A DNA stretch of 64,000 bases from Nannocystis exedens. Lineage in GTDB: Bacteria > Myxococcota_A > Polyangia > Nannocystales > Nannocystaceae. Shown here one piece after another: positions 1 to 8,859 of the stretch (position 1 is its first letter; each line of letters opens with the position of its first letter). The notes under the pieces are model-generated. The model ran no database searches. It was not told the origin of the DNA and saw nothing but the letters and a program-made list of their open reading frames with translations. Both the position numbers and the translations under genes were made by a program. Location of the stretch: assembly GCF_002343915.1 (NCBI RefSeq), contig NZ_NETK01000001.1, positions 10,254,001 through 10,318,000 on the forward strand. Reading direction: 5' to 3'.

Positions 1-231
1 TGGACCACCGAGGTCGGCGCGACGAAGGAGCGCTGGGGCCGGGTGCCGCGGACGTACATCCGACTCACGGAGGATCGCGCCCTGCCGATCGCGCTGCAGG
101 ACCTCATGATCCGCGAGGCCGACGCCTGGACGCCCGACAACCGCTTCGATCGCAAGACCCTGAAGACCAGCCACTCGCCGTTCGCCTCGGCGCCCGAGGC
201 CCTGACGGCGCTGCTCCACGAGCTGCCGTGA
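1..231 (+). CDS. alpha/beta hydrolase (3' end only)
   Basis: This is the C-terminal 76 residues of a protein whose start lies off the left edge; the frame is open from base 1 to the TGA at 229-231. The run PRTYIRLTEDRALPIALQD followed by a conserved His in TSHSPF is the usual tail of EstC/salicylate-esterase-type alpha/beta hydrolases. There the His of the catalytic triad sits about 20 residues from the end and the tail assigns substrate-pocket residues. The nucleophile Ser and the triad acid are outside the window, so the substrate cannot be stated. A stem-loop follows 45 bases after the stop. The family assignment rests on the motif only. Confidence 0.7.
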   Translation, partial: WTTEVGATKERWGRVPRTYIRLTEDRALPIALQDLMIREADAWTPDNRFDRKTLKTSHSPFASAPEALTALLHELP

Positions 232-653
232 GGGCGGCTGCGCCGCGCTGGCGGACACGGGCCGGAGGTGAAGGCGAGGCTGTCCCTCGGGACAGGCAGC
301 CTCGCCGTGACCCGCGCGGCTCGTGCTGTCGCCGCGCACGCGCAGCAGGTCAAGCGGGCCCGCACGCTGCCGCGACTCCCGAAGTGAGTGCCACGGAGCG
401 CGCGACGTCGGCGACGACGAGGCCGTCGCGGAGCGCGACGATCGAGCAGAGGCCGCTCGTCGATGCGCCGTTGCACGAGCGCAGCCGAATTCGTCGGAGC
501 CGCGCATGCGGCGGCATTCGCGGTGCTGCGAAGGACGCTGCCACGACCCCCGTGTCACGGTCACATGGCCTCGGCGTCACGGGGAGCCGGGCGCGTCTCG
601 ACGCGTCTCACCCCTCGGGTTGGCATGCGTCTTGCTCCTCCGACTTCTCGAAC
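232..653. other. intergenic region with one hairpin
   Basis: There is no convincing gene here. Reading frames are open on both strands only because of the high G+C content, and their products are Arg/Ala-rich with no domain signature. Apart from the hairpin at 276-303, nothing stands out. The promoter of the serpin gene is presumably in the right half, but no clear -35/-10 pair is visible. Confidence 0.5.
276..303. terminator. TGTCC/GGACA hairpin 3' of the hydrolase gene
   Basis: GAGGCTGTCCC and GGGACAGGCAGCCTC flank a tiny loop, giving a stem of about 12 pairs with a two-base bulge. There is no T tract. It sits 45 bases after the hydrolase stop, the same position relative to genes as the other members of this palindrome family in the window. 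A 3'-end role (termination or RNA stabilisation) is inferred. Confidence 0.5.
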
Positions 654-2045
654 ATGCCGTCCATGCCACGCAACCGTTTCTCCGCCCTGCCCACTCTGGT
701 CCTGCTCCTGGGAATGGCCGCCTGCACCACGACGAACCCGGCCGAGACCGAGGGCGCGAGTGAGACCGAGGGCACCACCGACGACCCGACGAGCACCACG
801 ACGGGGACTGCTGGCGAAGGGAATCCACCGCCGGGCGAGGCGGTGGGCTCGGACGAGCCGCGAGAGCTGGCGCCGGATGTCACCGCGCAGGAGCTCGCCA
901 CGCTGGCGGCCGAGGAGCGGGACTTCGCCCTCGAGCTGTTCAAGGCCCTGCCGGCCTCCGAGGGCAACCGTGCGATCTCGCCGACGAGCTTGCGGGTCGC
1001 GTTCGGCATGCTCTACGAGGGCGCGCGCACCGTCAGCGAGGCCGAGGTCGCCGACGCGCTCCACTTCACGCTCGCCAAGCCGCGCCTGCACGCGGCGATG
1101 AACCACATCGACCTCGAGCTCGCGGCGCGCGAGCTGCCGAAGTCCGGCGAGGTCGAGGGCGACGATTCGGTGCAGCTGAGGCTCGTCAATCAGATGTTCG
1201 GGCGCCTGGACATGCAGTGGCATGCGCCCTTCCTCGACGTGCTCGCCGTTCACTACGGGAGCGCCGTGCATGCGCTCGACTTCCGCGGCGATCCCGAGGG
1301 GTCGCGCGTGGCGATCAACGCATGGGTCGCAGGCGAGACCGCCGGCCGGATCGATGAGCTCTTGCCGCCGGGTTCGATCTTCTCCACGGTCACCGCCGTC
1401 CTCGTCAACGCCCTCTACCTCAAGGCGCCCTGGGAGCAGCCCTTCGAGTCCGTGGAGGAGGGGGCGAAGTTCACGCGCAACGACGCCGGCGAGGTCGAGG
1501 TGGCGATGATGCGCGGCGTGTTCGACACGACCTCCTACTTCAAGGGGGCGGGCGTCGAGGCGGCCGAACTGCCGCTGCGGGGCAGCGAGCTGTCGATGGT
1601 CTTCATCCTGCCCGAAGCGGGCACGTTCGACGCCTACGTCGAGGGCCTCGACGGCGCCGGGCTGGGCGAGGTGCTCGCCGGCCTGAGCCCGCAGAACCTC
1701 GAGCTCGGCGTCCCCCGCTTCACGTTCGCCAACGCATTCGCGCTCAGGAAGCCCCTGCAGGCGCTCGGGATGACGAACTCGTTCGAGCTCGGCGGCGGCG
1801 ACTTCTTGGGCATGTCGAACGTCGACATGGCGATCCACGACGTCTATCACAACACCTTCCTCGGCGTGGACGAGAAGGGCGTCGAGGCGGCCGCCGCCAC
1901 CGCGATCGTGCTCCAGGACACCGAGGCGAGCGGCGGCGCCGAGGTGAGCTTCACGGCCGACCGGCCGTTCCTGTTCGCGATCCGCGACCGCGGCACCGAC
2001 ACGCTCTTGTGGTTCGGTCGCGTGCTCGACCCGAGCGCGCCCTGA
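654..2045 (+). CDS. serpin-family protease inhibitor, lipoprotein
   Basis: A 463-residue serpin. A signal peptide ends in a lipobox-like GMAAC (Cys24), so the protein should be lipid-anchored outside the cytoplasm. A Thr/Glu/Gly-rich linker (residues 25-55) precedes a full-length serpin fold from about residue 70 to the end. The hinge of the reactive-centre loop, EKGVEAAAATA, has the small residues expected of an inhibitory serpin that inserts its loop on cleavage. Counting from the hinge Gly as P15 puts Thr at P1 and Glu at P1', which would be an unusual specificity; this is an inference. The start at ATG 654 (or 663) was chosen because it begins the signal peptide; upstream in-frame sequence is Arg-rich and not protein-like. 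No strong ribosome site is visible. It probably blocks foreign or self serine or cysteine proteases. Confidence 0.9.
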   Translation: MPSMPRNRFSALPTLVLLLGMAACTTTNPAETEGASETEGTTDDPTSTTTGTAGEGNPPPGEAVGSDEPRELAPDVTAQELATLAAEERDFALELFKALPASEGNRAISPTSLRVAFGMLYEGARTVSEAEVADALHFTLAKPRLHAAMNHIDLELAARELPKSGEVEGDDSVQLRLVNQMFGRLDMQWHAPFLDVLAVHYGSAVHALDFRGDPEGSRVAINAWVAGETAGRIDELLPPGSIFSTVTAVLVNALYLKAPWEQPFESVEEGAKFTRNDAGEVEVAMMRGVFDTTSYFKGAGVEAAELPLRGSELSMVFILPEAGTFDAYVEGLDGAGLGEVLAGLSPQNLELGVPRFTFANAFALRKPLQALGMTNSFELGGGDFLGMSNVDMAIHDVYHNTFLGVDEKGVEAAAATAIVLQDTEASGGAEVSFTADRPFLFAIRDRGTDTLLWFGRVLDPSAP

Positions 2046-2059
2046 CGACCCAACGACGA

Positions 2060-2087
2060 GGGCCGCACGGCGAGCGCCGCGCGGCCC
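2060..2087. terminator. GC-rich hairpin between convergent genes
   Basis: GGGCCGC (2060-2066) pairs with GCGGCCC (2081-2087), and a shorter GGCG/CGCC pair lies inside. It occupies the 61-base gap between the serpin stop and the stop of the leftward beta-barrel gene. It probably serves both directions, although there is no T tract on either strand. Confidence 0.5.
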
Positions 2088-2106
2088 GGAAGTCGCCGAG
2101 CGCCGC

Positions 2107-3930
2107 TTACCAGCGGGCCTGCGCCAGCAGGAAGAAGCCGAGGCGGTTCGTCACGTTCGGGTCCTCGAACACGCGGATCCGGCCCGACTCGTTGCTCGCC
2201 TTGACGAACTTCGTACGGTTGTTGTCGAGCGTGTAGCGGAGCTCGGACACGACCACGAAGAACGGCGCGATGTCCCACTTCAGCGTCAGCTTGCCCGACA
2301 GGATGTCGAACGGGTTCTCGCCGGCGGGGAGGACCTCCTGGTCCCAGTACTCGCGGTACACGTTCGTCGTGTCGCCGACCTTGATCGACGCCGGCGACTT
2401 GTAGGCCAGCACCGCGCCGGGCGTCAGCTTGGAGCGCTCGAAGTAGTAGTCGAAGCCGATCGAGCCCCACAGCTCCGGGGAGACCTGCGCCTCCTTCGGG
2501 AAGGTCTGGTAGGGGAACACGCCCGGGATCGACAGGACCACGAAGGCCAGGTCGCGGTAGATGGCGTTGGCGAACAGGCGCAGCTTCTTGATCCGCAGCT
2601 TGCCGAGGAACGCGGCCGCCTTGGCCGGCTGGATCCGCGTGGTGTCGGGCTCCTCGAACTTCTGCAGCGTCTGGCCGACCGTGGTGAACTCGATCGCGGC
2701 CGAGCCGGCGATCCGGTTGTCGTAGATCTGGTTCTGCGTCAGCAGGAAGCTGGCGTCGGGGCTATAGCGGAACAGCTGGAAGTCGATCGAGGTGCCGATC
2801 GGGACGCCCCAGTGCGCGGTGAGGCGGGTCGAGCCGCCGAAGGTCTGGACCGTCTTGCCGCCGATCCGCGAGTTCGGCGAGAACATCGGGAACGCGCCGG
2901 ACTGGTAGTAGCCGCCGTTGACCTCCCAGGCGAGCCAGGGGGTGAAGCCGATGCCGAAGCCGCCGAGCGCCGCGTAGTAGGTCTGGGGCTCGTTGAGCTT
3001 CTCGTTGAGCAGGCGCGCCGACTTGGCGCCGAGGAACACGTAGCTGTCCTTGCCGGTGCCGACGTTCCAGTCGTAGCGCAGGCGGAGGCCCGGCGTCTGG
3101 CCGGTGTTGTTGGGGAACATGCGCTCGCCGCCCCACGTGACCGCGTACGTGTACCCGAGCAGGAAGCGCTGCGAGTCGACCGGGAACATCGTCAGCGAGA
3201 TGTTGTCGCCGGTGTAGTCGTTGCGCTTGGTGTAGAAGTTGAGCTTGCCGTACGAGCCGTCGTCGCTGAGCGTCGTGTAGTTCTGGAACGTCTTGCCGTC
3301 GTGCCACTGCTCGATCTCGGTGACGAACGCCGCCTCCGCGTCCATCCGCTTGAAGAACGTCGGCATGCGCTTGTAGACGACCAGCTGCGTCTCGGTCTCG
3401 AAGCCGCGCTTCTCCTGCTCGATGGCGTCGTAGAACAGGCGGTCGGCCGCCAGCTTGAAGCCGGCCGCCGGCGAGCGGTCCTTGGCGCCGGCGAGCAGGT
3501 TGTCGTCGGAGATGGCGAACGTGATGCGCGTCGCCATCGCGTTGCCGGCGGTCCACTGGTTGTAGCCGGACGACGGCATGGCCCGCAGCGCGTCGACGCC
3601 GCGGCGCTGCTCCTGGATCTCGAGGCGCTTCTCGGCCCGGTCGACCCGCGTGCGCAGGGCCCGGAGCTCCTTCTGCAGCGCCTCGACGTCGACGGCCTGG
3701 GTGCTGGTCGGAGGGACAGGTCCTTCGGGACTGCCGGCCTCCGTGGTCGCGGGCGGCGGGGCGGCCGAGGGGGCCGGCGGCTCGAGCGTGGGCGCCTGCG
3801 TCGCGGTGGGCGGCGGTTGGCTCGAGCCCGGCGGCGGCCCTTCGGTGCCGGAGCTGGGCTGGAGCGCGAGGGCGAGGCCGGGCGCGAGCCAGGCGACGGC
3901 GAGGACGGCGGCGGGAAGGGGCCACTGCAT
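2107..3930 (-). CDS. predicted outer-membrane beta-barrel protein
   Basis: A 607-residue exported protein. The start at 3930 was preferred because MQWPLPAAVLAVAWLAPG begins a clean signal peptide ending near ALA; an ATG 63 bases upstream adds only a basic tail. After the signal come a Pro/Ser/Thr-rich segment (about 25-85), a short heptad-like coiled coil with Leu/Arg/Glu (about 90-125), and a long C-terminal part rich in alternating aromatic and polar strands. That part ends in an aromatic residue (AQARW), the typical outer-membrane insertion signal. The layout resembles trimeric or phosphate-type porins with an N-terminal coiled coil, but no specific family was recognised. It is the last gene of a leftward group that includes a nucleotidase, so a role in uptake of the products is possible. 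Residues 87-93 overlap a TGTCC-type palindrome at 3714-3735. Confidence 0.7.
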   Translation of the reverse strand: MQWPLPAAVLAVAWLAPGLALALQPSSGTEGPPPGSSQPPPTATQAPTLEPPAPSAAPPPATTEAGSPEGPVPPTSTQAVDVEALQKELRALRTRVDRAEKRLEIQEQRRGVDALRAMPSSGYNQWTAGNAMATRITFAISDDNLLAGAKDRSPAAGFKLAADRLFYDAIEQEKRGFETETQLVVYKRMPTFFKRMDAEAAFVTEIEQWHDGKTFQNYTTLSDDGSYGKLNFYTKRNDYTGDNISLTMFPVDSQRFLLGYTYAVTWGGERMFPNNTGQTPGLRLRYDWNVGTGKDSYVFLGAKSARLLNEKLNEPQTYYAALGGFGIGFTPWLAWEVNGGYYQSGAFPMFSPNSRIGGKTVQTFGGSTRLTAHWGVPIGTSIDFQLFRYSPDASFLLTQNQIYDNRIAGSAAIEFTTVGQTLQKFEEPDTTRIQPAKAAAFLGKLRIKKLRLFANAIYRDLAFVVLSIPGVFPYQTFPKEAQVSPELWGSIGFDYYFERSKLTPGAVLAYKSPASIKVGDTTNVYREYWDQEVLPAGENPFDILSGKLTLKWDIAPFFVVVSELRYTLDNNRTKFVKASNESGRIRVFEDPNVTNRLGFFLLAQARW

Positions 3931-3996
3931 GGGGTACGTGGTCGCTCTCGGCTTCGGGGCCAGGGCTGCGGGCTTCGGCGAGGTGGCGGGCAAGGG

Positions 3997-5439
3997 CTAC
4001 GGGGCCAGGTCTTCGGCGGTGCGGGGGGCCAGCTTGAAGTTCTCGAAGCTGAACACCAGCGGGCCGGTGATCGACGTGAAGGTGTCGCCCACCATCGGCT
4101 TGGGCCAGTCGGCGGTGGCGAAGAACAGGTCGTCGAGGCGGAGGCCGTCGTCGATGGTCCACTCGCCGAACATGTCGGCCTCGGCGGCGACGGTGACGTT
4201 CTCGACCGAGACGAGGACCGACTCGTAGTTCTCGGCCATCGCGCCGCCGGTGGCGATGTCGGCCGGAGCGACGACGATCGGCGAGGGCACGGCGTCGGTG
4301 CCGGTGACGATCACGTCGCCGGCCTGGCCGGCGGTGATCTGGGACATGTCGTAGAACTCGGTGTAGAGCCCGTTGATGGTGACGACGTCGCCGGGCTGGA
4401 CCGCGAGCATGTCGGGGTTCTGGTTGATGTAGACGTAGATGCCCGAGTACTCGCCGCCGGCCGGGTCCTGGACGAAGAAGCCGTCCTTCTTGAACGTCAG
4501 CGGGCTGGTGACGACCACGTTCTCGACGGTGACGACGTTGCCCTCGGGGACCATGCCCTGCTGGATGTCGAAGATCGTGACCGCGCCCATCGGCCCGGTG
4601 GTCTCGGTGTCGGTGTCGGTGGTGCTGCCGCCCTCGCACTCGAAGCCGACGTAGTCGTCGCAGCTGCGCGGCGCCAGCTTGAAGTTGCCGAAGTTGTAGA
4701 GCAGCGGGCCGGTGAGGGTCAGCGTGGTGCCCATCGGCGGCTTGGGCCCGCCCTCGGGCAGGAAGAACAGGTCGTCGATGCGCAGGCCGCCGGTGACCTC
4801 GAACTCGCCGAAGCCGAGGTCGGCGTTGGTGACGTCGACGTTCTCGACGGTGACGACGACGCTCTCCCACACCTCGGTGAGCGCGCCGCCGTTGGCGATG
4901 TCGGGCGGCGAGACGACCGGCGGGGTCGGGGCGTCGGCCGTGCCGGTGATCATGATGTCGTCCGGGAGCGAGATGTTGATCTCGCTGAACGTCTCGGTGC
5001 CGGTGTCGTCCATCGCCTTGTACTCGACGTACTCACCGATCACGGTGAGCTTGTCGCCCGGCTTCGGCACCTTGCCCTGGGCCATCAGCTCGGTGGCCGT
5101 GTCCGGGTAGATGTAGAGCTGGATGCCGGAGTACTCGCCGCCGTCGAGCTCCTGGATGAACACGGTGCCGGCCCCGCTGCCGCTGAACTTCGTCGGCGAG
5201 ACGACGACGACGTCCTTGACGCGCACCAGCGTGTTCGGGGTGACCTTGTCCTGCTGGAGGTCGTAGATGGTCGTGTCCTGCAAGCCGCCGCCGTCGGTGG
5301 GCTGGTTGGTGGTGGTCGGCGGCGTGTCGGTCGTGCCGGCGGTGCCCTCGGTGGCGGTGGCGTCGTCGCCGGCGGTGGTGTTGTTGAACGCGTTGCAGGC
5401 GAACAGACACAGCGCGGTGCAGGGGACGAGTCGACGCAT
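3997..5439 (-). CDS. lipoprotein with duplicated OB-fold-like domains
   Basis: A 480-residue lipoprotein of unknown function. ATG 5439 is chosen over two upstream ATGs because AAGGAG lies 7 bases before it and the signal peptide MRRLVPCTALCLFAC ends in a lipobox (Cys15). After a Thr/Asp-rich linker, two similar halves of about 190 residues follow. Each starts with IYDLQQ or IFDIQQ, continues with VVVxSPxxF, a FIQE/FVQD strand and GGEYSGI, and ends with LAPR. This resembles the OB-fold modules beside extracellular nucleases and phosphoesterases (YhcR/DUF5689-like), but that match is from memory. The two halves are separated by a second Thr/Asp linker (TTDTDTETTG). It lies 66 bases upstream of the beta-barrel gene, in the same direction. 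Confidence 0.75.
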   Translation of the reverse strand: MRRLVPCTALCLFACNAFNNTTAGDDATATEGTAGTTDTPPTTTNQPTDGGGLQDTTIYDLQQDKVTPNTLVRVKDVVVVSPTKFSGSGAGTVFIQELDGGEYSGIQLYIYPDTATELMAQGKVPKPGDKLTVIGEYVEYKAMDDTGTETFSEINISLPDDIMITGTADAPTPPVVSPPDIANGGALTEVWESVVVTVENVDVTNADLGFGEFEVTGGLRIDDLFFLPEGGPKPPMGTTLTLTGPLLYNFGNFKLAPRSCDDYVGFECEGGSTTDTDTETTGPMGAVTIFDIQQGMVPEGNVVTVENVVVTSPLTFKKDGFFVQDPAGGEYSGIYVYINQNPDMLAVQPGDVVTINGLYTEFYDMSQITAGQAGDVIVTGTDAVPSPIVVAPADIATGGAMAENYESVLVSVENVTVAAEADMFGEWTIDDGLRLDDLFFATADWPKPMVGDTFTSITGPLVFSFENFKLAPRTAEDLAP

Positions 5440-5743
5440 GATCCAGCTCCTTCGCATCTCGAGGCCTCGCAAGGCCGTGCAGTGATTCGCGGCGCGTGCC
5501 GCCAGAGAGGCGTTCCGTGCGCCCGGACACTTACTTTGCGGCCATGCGCGATGTCAAGCCGGGCGCCCGTGATCGCAGCAAGCGAGGTTCGGTCCCGGGG
5601 CCGTCTCTGTGAGGCGATCCCCCAGCGAACGCTGTGACGCGGCCGTCAACCACGCGCGACGGGCCGATGTCGGCGCAGCGCGCGTCCCATCATCGGCGGC
5701 GGCGCCACGGCGGCACGACGCCCGCGAGGAGCGAGTCGCGGCG
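5440..5743. other. intergenic region
   Basis: A 304-base gap between two leftward lipoprotein genes. I see no gene, no family-type palindrome and no clear terminator. The segment next to 5440 carries the AAGGAG ribosome site of the following gene, so that gene may have its own promoter here. Confidence 0.4.
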
Positions 5744-6838
5744 CTAGTCGGAGACGACCTGGATGTCGTCGTCGCTGCGGGTGTAGAGCAGCCAGGACGG
5801 TCGCGCGGCGGCGTGGTAACGCAGGTCGCCGACGATGTGCAGCTTGCCGCCGACGTGGTCGGCCGGGTCGAAGCCGGTCGCGCTGAGGGCGCTGACGACG
5901 TTGACGCCGCCCTGACCGGTGTTGCAGTTGCCGGCAGGGTCGACGAGCACCACCCACTGGCCGAACGTCGCGTAGCCGTCACCGAGCGGGCAAACCGTGA
6001 CGTCTCGCACCTCGACCAGACGACTCTCCAGCGTCTCCATCGCCTGGTCGTCCTCGACGAGATCGCCGGTGATCTGGAACGGCACCAGGTTGGACACCTT
6101 GCCGCCGACCCGATAGGTCGGGAAGCCGAGCTCGGTAAAGCCGTAGAACTCGACCACGGTGCCGATGATCTCCTCGATCACCGAGCCCTGCTCGATGCCC
6201 TTCGGCCGCGAGTGGGTATGGGCGAAGATCGCGTTGAAGCCGGCTGTCATATCGGACAGGTCGGTCAGGTAGAAGCCGTCGACGGCGATGCCGGTGACCA
6301 CCAGGGTGCGGCCCTCGGCGTTGACCTTGACGAAGTCGCCGTCGAGCGGCGAACTGGCGGGGATGTCGGTCTCGTTGATCTCCCGCAGGGTCGGGTGGGC
6401 GACGTGGATCGTCGGCGACAGGCCGGTGGCGTAGCTGCCCGGGGCTTCGTCGCTGCCGCGGTCCTCGACCCAGATGTTGGTGGCGCCGTGGGCCCGCACG
6501 ATCTCGACCGGGACGCCGAGCGCCTGACCGTCCTGGATCGTGACGGTGCCGGGCTGGTTCGGCGCGAGCCGGCCGCGCGGGGCGACGTCGAGCTGGACCT
6601 GTCCCGAAAACCAGGTCGCCGGCTCGCCGGCGTCGTCGACGGCGCGGATGTCGAGGACGAACTGCCGGCCGGTGCTGCTGTACGGCAGCGGGTTCTTCTC
6701 GCTGCCGACCTCGCCGACGATGTCGACCTTGAAGGTCAGCGGCGCGACCTTGCCGGAGCTCTTGTCGATCTCCTGCACGCAGGCGGAGCCGCCGGCGACG
6801 AGCAGGGCGAGGGCGAGGACGGGGTGCTTCGAGTTCAT
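5744..6838 (-). CDS. hypothetical lipoprotein, OB-fold-like
   Basis: A 364-residue lipoprotein with signal peptide MNSKHPVLALALLVAGGSAC (Cys20). The mature part is rich in beta strands (TFKVDIVGEV, RQFVLDIRAVDD), which looks like an Ig-like domain over the first 130 residues. An OB-like segment follows with VVTGIAVDGFYLTDL and SRLVEVRDVTVCPLG, reminiscent of the modules in the 3997-5439 protein. It starts 15 bases after the stop of the nucleotidase gene, so the two are almost certainly co-transcribed. The function is unknown; a periplasmic or surface partner of the nucleotidase is a reasonable inference. Confidence 0.7.
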   Translation of the reverse strand: MNSKHPVLALALLVAGGSACVQEIDKSSGKVAPLTFKVDIVGEVGSEKNPLPYSSTGRQFVLDIRAVDDAGEPATWFSGQVQLDVAPRGRLAPNQPGTVTIQDGQALGVPVEIVRAHGATNIWVEDRGSDEAPGSYATGLSPTIHVAHPTLREINETDIPASSPLDGDFVKVNAEGRTLVVTGIAVDGFYLTDLSDMTAGFNAIFAHTHSRPKGIEQGSVIEEIIGTVVEFYGFTELGFPTYRVGGKVSNLVPFQITGDLVEDDQAMETLESRLVEVRDVTVCPLGDGYATFGQWVVLVDPAGNCNTGQGGVNVVSALSATGFDPADHVGGKLHIVGDLRYHAAARPSWLLYTRSDDDIQVVSD

Positions 6839-6853
6839 GACGCAGCCTCGTTC

Positions 6854-8653
6854 CTAGTACTTGGTGACGATCCGGCCGTCGGGCACGGCGTACCCGGCCT
6901 TGCACAGGTCGAGCGGGGTGTTCGCGTCGTAGCAGGCGGGCAGCTGCGGGATGTCGCGCATGTACTGGATCATCGCCTCGCGGATCGGGATGCCCGTGTT
7001 GACCTTGGTGGTGTTGCGCTTGAGCATGCGGAAGCCGCTGCCGCCCCACGCCATGTAGTCGTTGGTGCACATGTCGTAGGCGCGGGCGGGCTCGAGCGGC
7101 TCGCCGTTGACGTGGATGTCCTCGGCCTTGCCGGTGCGACAGTTCATCGTGAAGCTGATGCCCGAGACCTGGATCTGCGAGTTGCAGCCGCGCTCGGCGC
7201 TCGAGCGGGTGGCGAAGTCGAGCAGCTCCTGGACCTCGAGGCCGCTCAGGATCATCGTCGTGATCGTGTTCTCGAACGGCATCACGTTGTACATCTGCTC
7301 GTACGTGATGGGCCCCGCGAGGATGTCGGTGCGGATGCCGAGCGAGTTGGTGACGCAGAACTCGGTCTCGATGTAGCGGCGGTACTGCATCGCCTCGGCG
7401 ACCAGGTTGCCGAGCATGCTGTCGCCGCCGGTGTTGCCGAAGCGCCGCAGCGGCTCGGTCGCGGTGGTGATCACGCGGTCGAGCAGCAGCGTCTGCTGCA
7501 TCTCGTTGAGGTACTCCTGCAGGACCTCGCGGGTCTCGGGGTCCTCGGGGACGGTGGCGTCGATCGGGAACAGCTTGAACTTGTGCGAGACGATCCGCTT
7601 GTCGCGGACGACGATGTCGAGCCGCGAGACGAACTTGGCGAAGGCGTTCGGGTGGGCCAGCAGGGTCTGGCGGCGGTGCTCCGGCTTGCACTCGCCGATC
7701 CCGCGCGGCGGGTCGGTGCCGTCGGGCTCGCCGCCGACCTCCGGGTCCTCGTCCACGCCCTCGCTGTCGACGGTGACGACCTCGGCGTCCATGTCGGGAC
7801 GGGCCGAGATGTACTTGGCGTCGGGGTTGTAGTCGATCAGCTTGGGCGGGCTGAGGGCGATGTGGTGGTGGCCGCCGAGGATCAGGTCGAGGCCGCAGAT
7901 GTTGCGCGCCAGCACCTCGTCCTCGGTCAGGCCGAGGTGGTCGAGCAGGACCACCAGGTCGACCGAGTCGCGCAGGAAGTTGGTGTAGAACTGGACGGTC
8001 TGCAGGGTCTCCTTCGGCAGGACCCCGATGTTGTTGGTGCCGTCCTCGAGGCTGTTCATCGAGCTCAGGTTGCCCATGCCGATGATGCCGAGCTTGAGGC
8101 CGTCGACGTTGTAGACGACGAACGGCTTGACGATGATGTCGAACTTGGTGGCGAACGGCTTGGCGTCGTCCTCGAACTCGTAGTTGGCGGCCAAAAGGTC
8201 GAAGTCGCCGAAGCTCGAGAACTGCTCGAGCACGTTCTCCGGGCCGTGGTCGAACTCGTGGTTGCCGAGCGCCATGGCGTCGAGGCCGGCCATCGACATC
8301 GCCCGCACCTCGGCCTCGCCGCCGAAGATGTTGAAGATCGGGGCGCCCTGGAACAGGTCGCCGGAGTCGAGCCAGAGCGAGCGACCGGCCTTCTCCCGCT
8401 CGCGCTTGACGATGTAGGCCATCTTCGCCACGCCGCCGTACGGTCCGCGGCCCTGCGCGAGCCCGAGCTGTTGCTCGGTGTAAAGAGGATCGTGGTCGTA
8501 CGGCAAGATCCGCGAGTGCACGTCCGAGGTGTGGAGGATCGTGAGGCGGACGTCCTGACCGGTGAGGTCGGGCGGGTTGGAGTCGTAAAGACACGAGCCG
8601 AGCGACAGGCTCGCGAGCAGGCCGAGGGCGATCGATAGACGCGAGTTCCGCAC
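6854..8653 (-). CDS. 5'-nucleotidase / UshA-type metallophosphoesterase lipoprotein
   Basis: A 599-residue secreted phosphoesterase. The N-terminal metallophosphatase domain shows the metal motifs HTSDVHS, LDSGDLFQG, GNHEFDHG and GGHHH; the C-terminal half has the 5'-nucleotidase C domain (GGDSMLGNLVAEAM, the NSLGIRTDI segment, and YMAWGGSGFR). Family members hydrolyse nucleotides or related phosphoesters in the periplasm. GTG 8653 is preferred as start because it gives a signal peptide ending in LGSC (Cys21); the ATG at 8833 would add 60 Arg/Ala-rich residues with no export signal. An acidic insert near residues 325-350 separates the two domains. The next gene begins 15 bases downstream. Enzyme class is confident; the exact substrate is not. 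Confidence 0.88.
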   Translation of the reverse strand: MRNSRLSIALGLLASLSLGSCLYDSNPPDLTGQDVRLTILHTSDVHSRILPYDHDPLYTEQQLGLAQGRGPYGGVAKMAYIVKREREKAGRSLWLDSGDLFQGAPIFNIFGGEAEVRAMSMAGLDAMALGNHEFDHGPENVLEQFSSFGDFDLLAANYEFEDDAKPFATKFDIIVKPFVVYNVDGLKLGIIGMGNLSSMNSLEDGTNNIGVLPKETLQTVQFYTNFLRDSVDLVVLLDHLGLTEDEVLARNICGLDLILGGHHHIALSPPKLIDYNPDAKYISARPDMDAEVVTVDSEGVDEDPEVGGEPDGTDPPRGIGECKPEHRRQTLLAHPNAFAKFVSRLDIVVRDKRIVSHKFKLFPIDATVPEDPETREVLQEYLNEMQQTLLLDRVITTATEPLRRFGNTGGDSMLGNLVAEAMQYRRYIETEFCVTNSLGIRTDILAGPITYEQMYNVMPFENTITTMILSGLEVQELLDFATRSSAERGCNSQIQVSGISFTMNCRTGKAEDIHVNGEPLEPARAYDMCTNDYMAWGGSGFRMLKRNTTKVNTGIPIREAMIQYMRDIPQLPACYDANTPLDLCKAGYAVPDGRIVTKY

Positions 8654-8859
8654 GGGTCCCGGCGAGAGGTAACAGGCCCCGCGCGTTCGCGCAATCCGGG
8701 CCCGGGTGGCGGCGGGCGTGGTCCAGGTCATGCCCGCGGGCGCCGCCCCCCGGGGGAGCGCCGCGGGCCGAACGCTGCTCACTTCGTCGATTCGACGCTC
8801 CAGGCGGTGCTCGCGCGCGTCGCTCCAGGTCACGGCCGGGAGTCGATATCATCGCGACG

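Noticed and set aside
5609-8638. 1,009-codon plus-strand frame opposite the nucleotidase operon
   Set aside because: It is a shadow of the true leftward genes with repetitive Val/Asp/Gly-rich composition and no domain.
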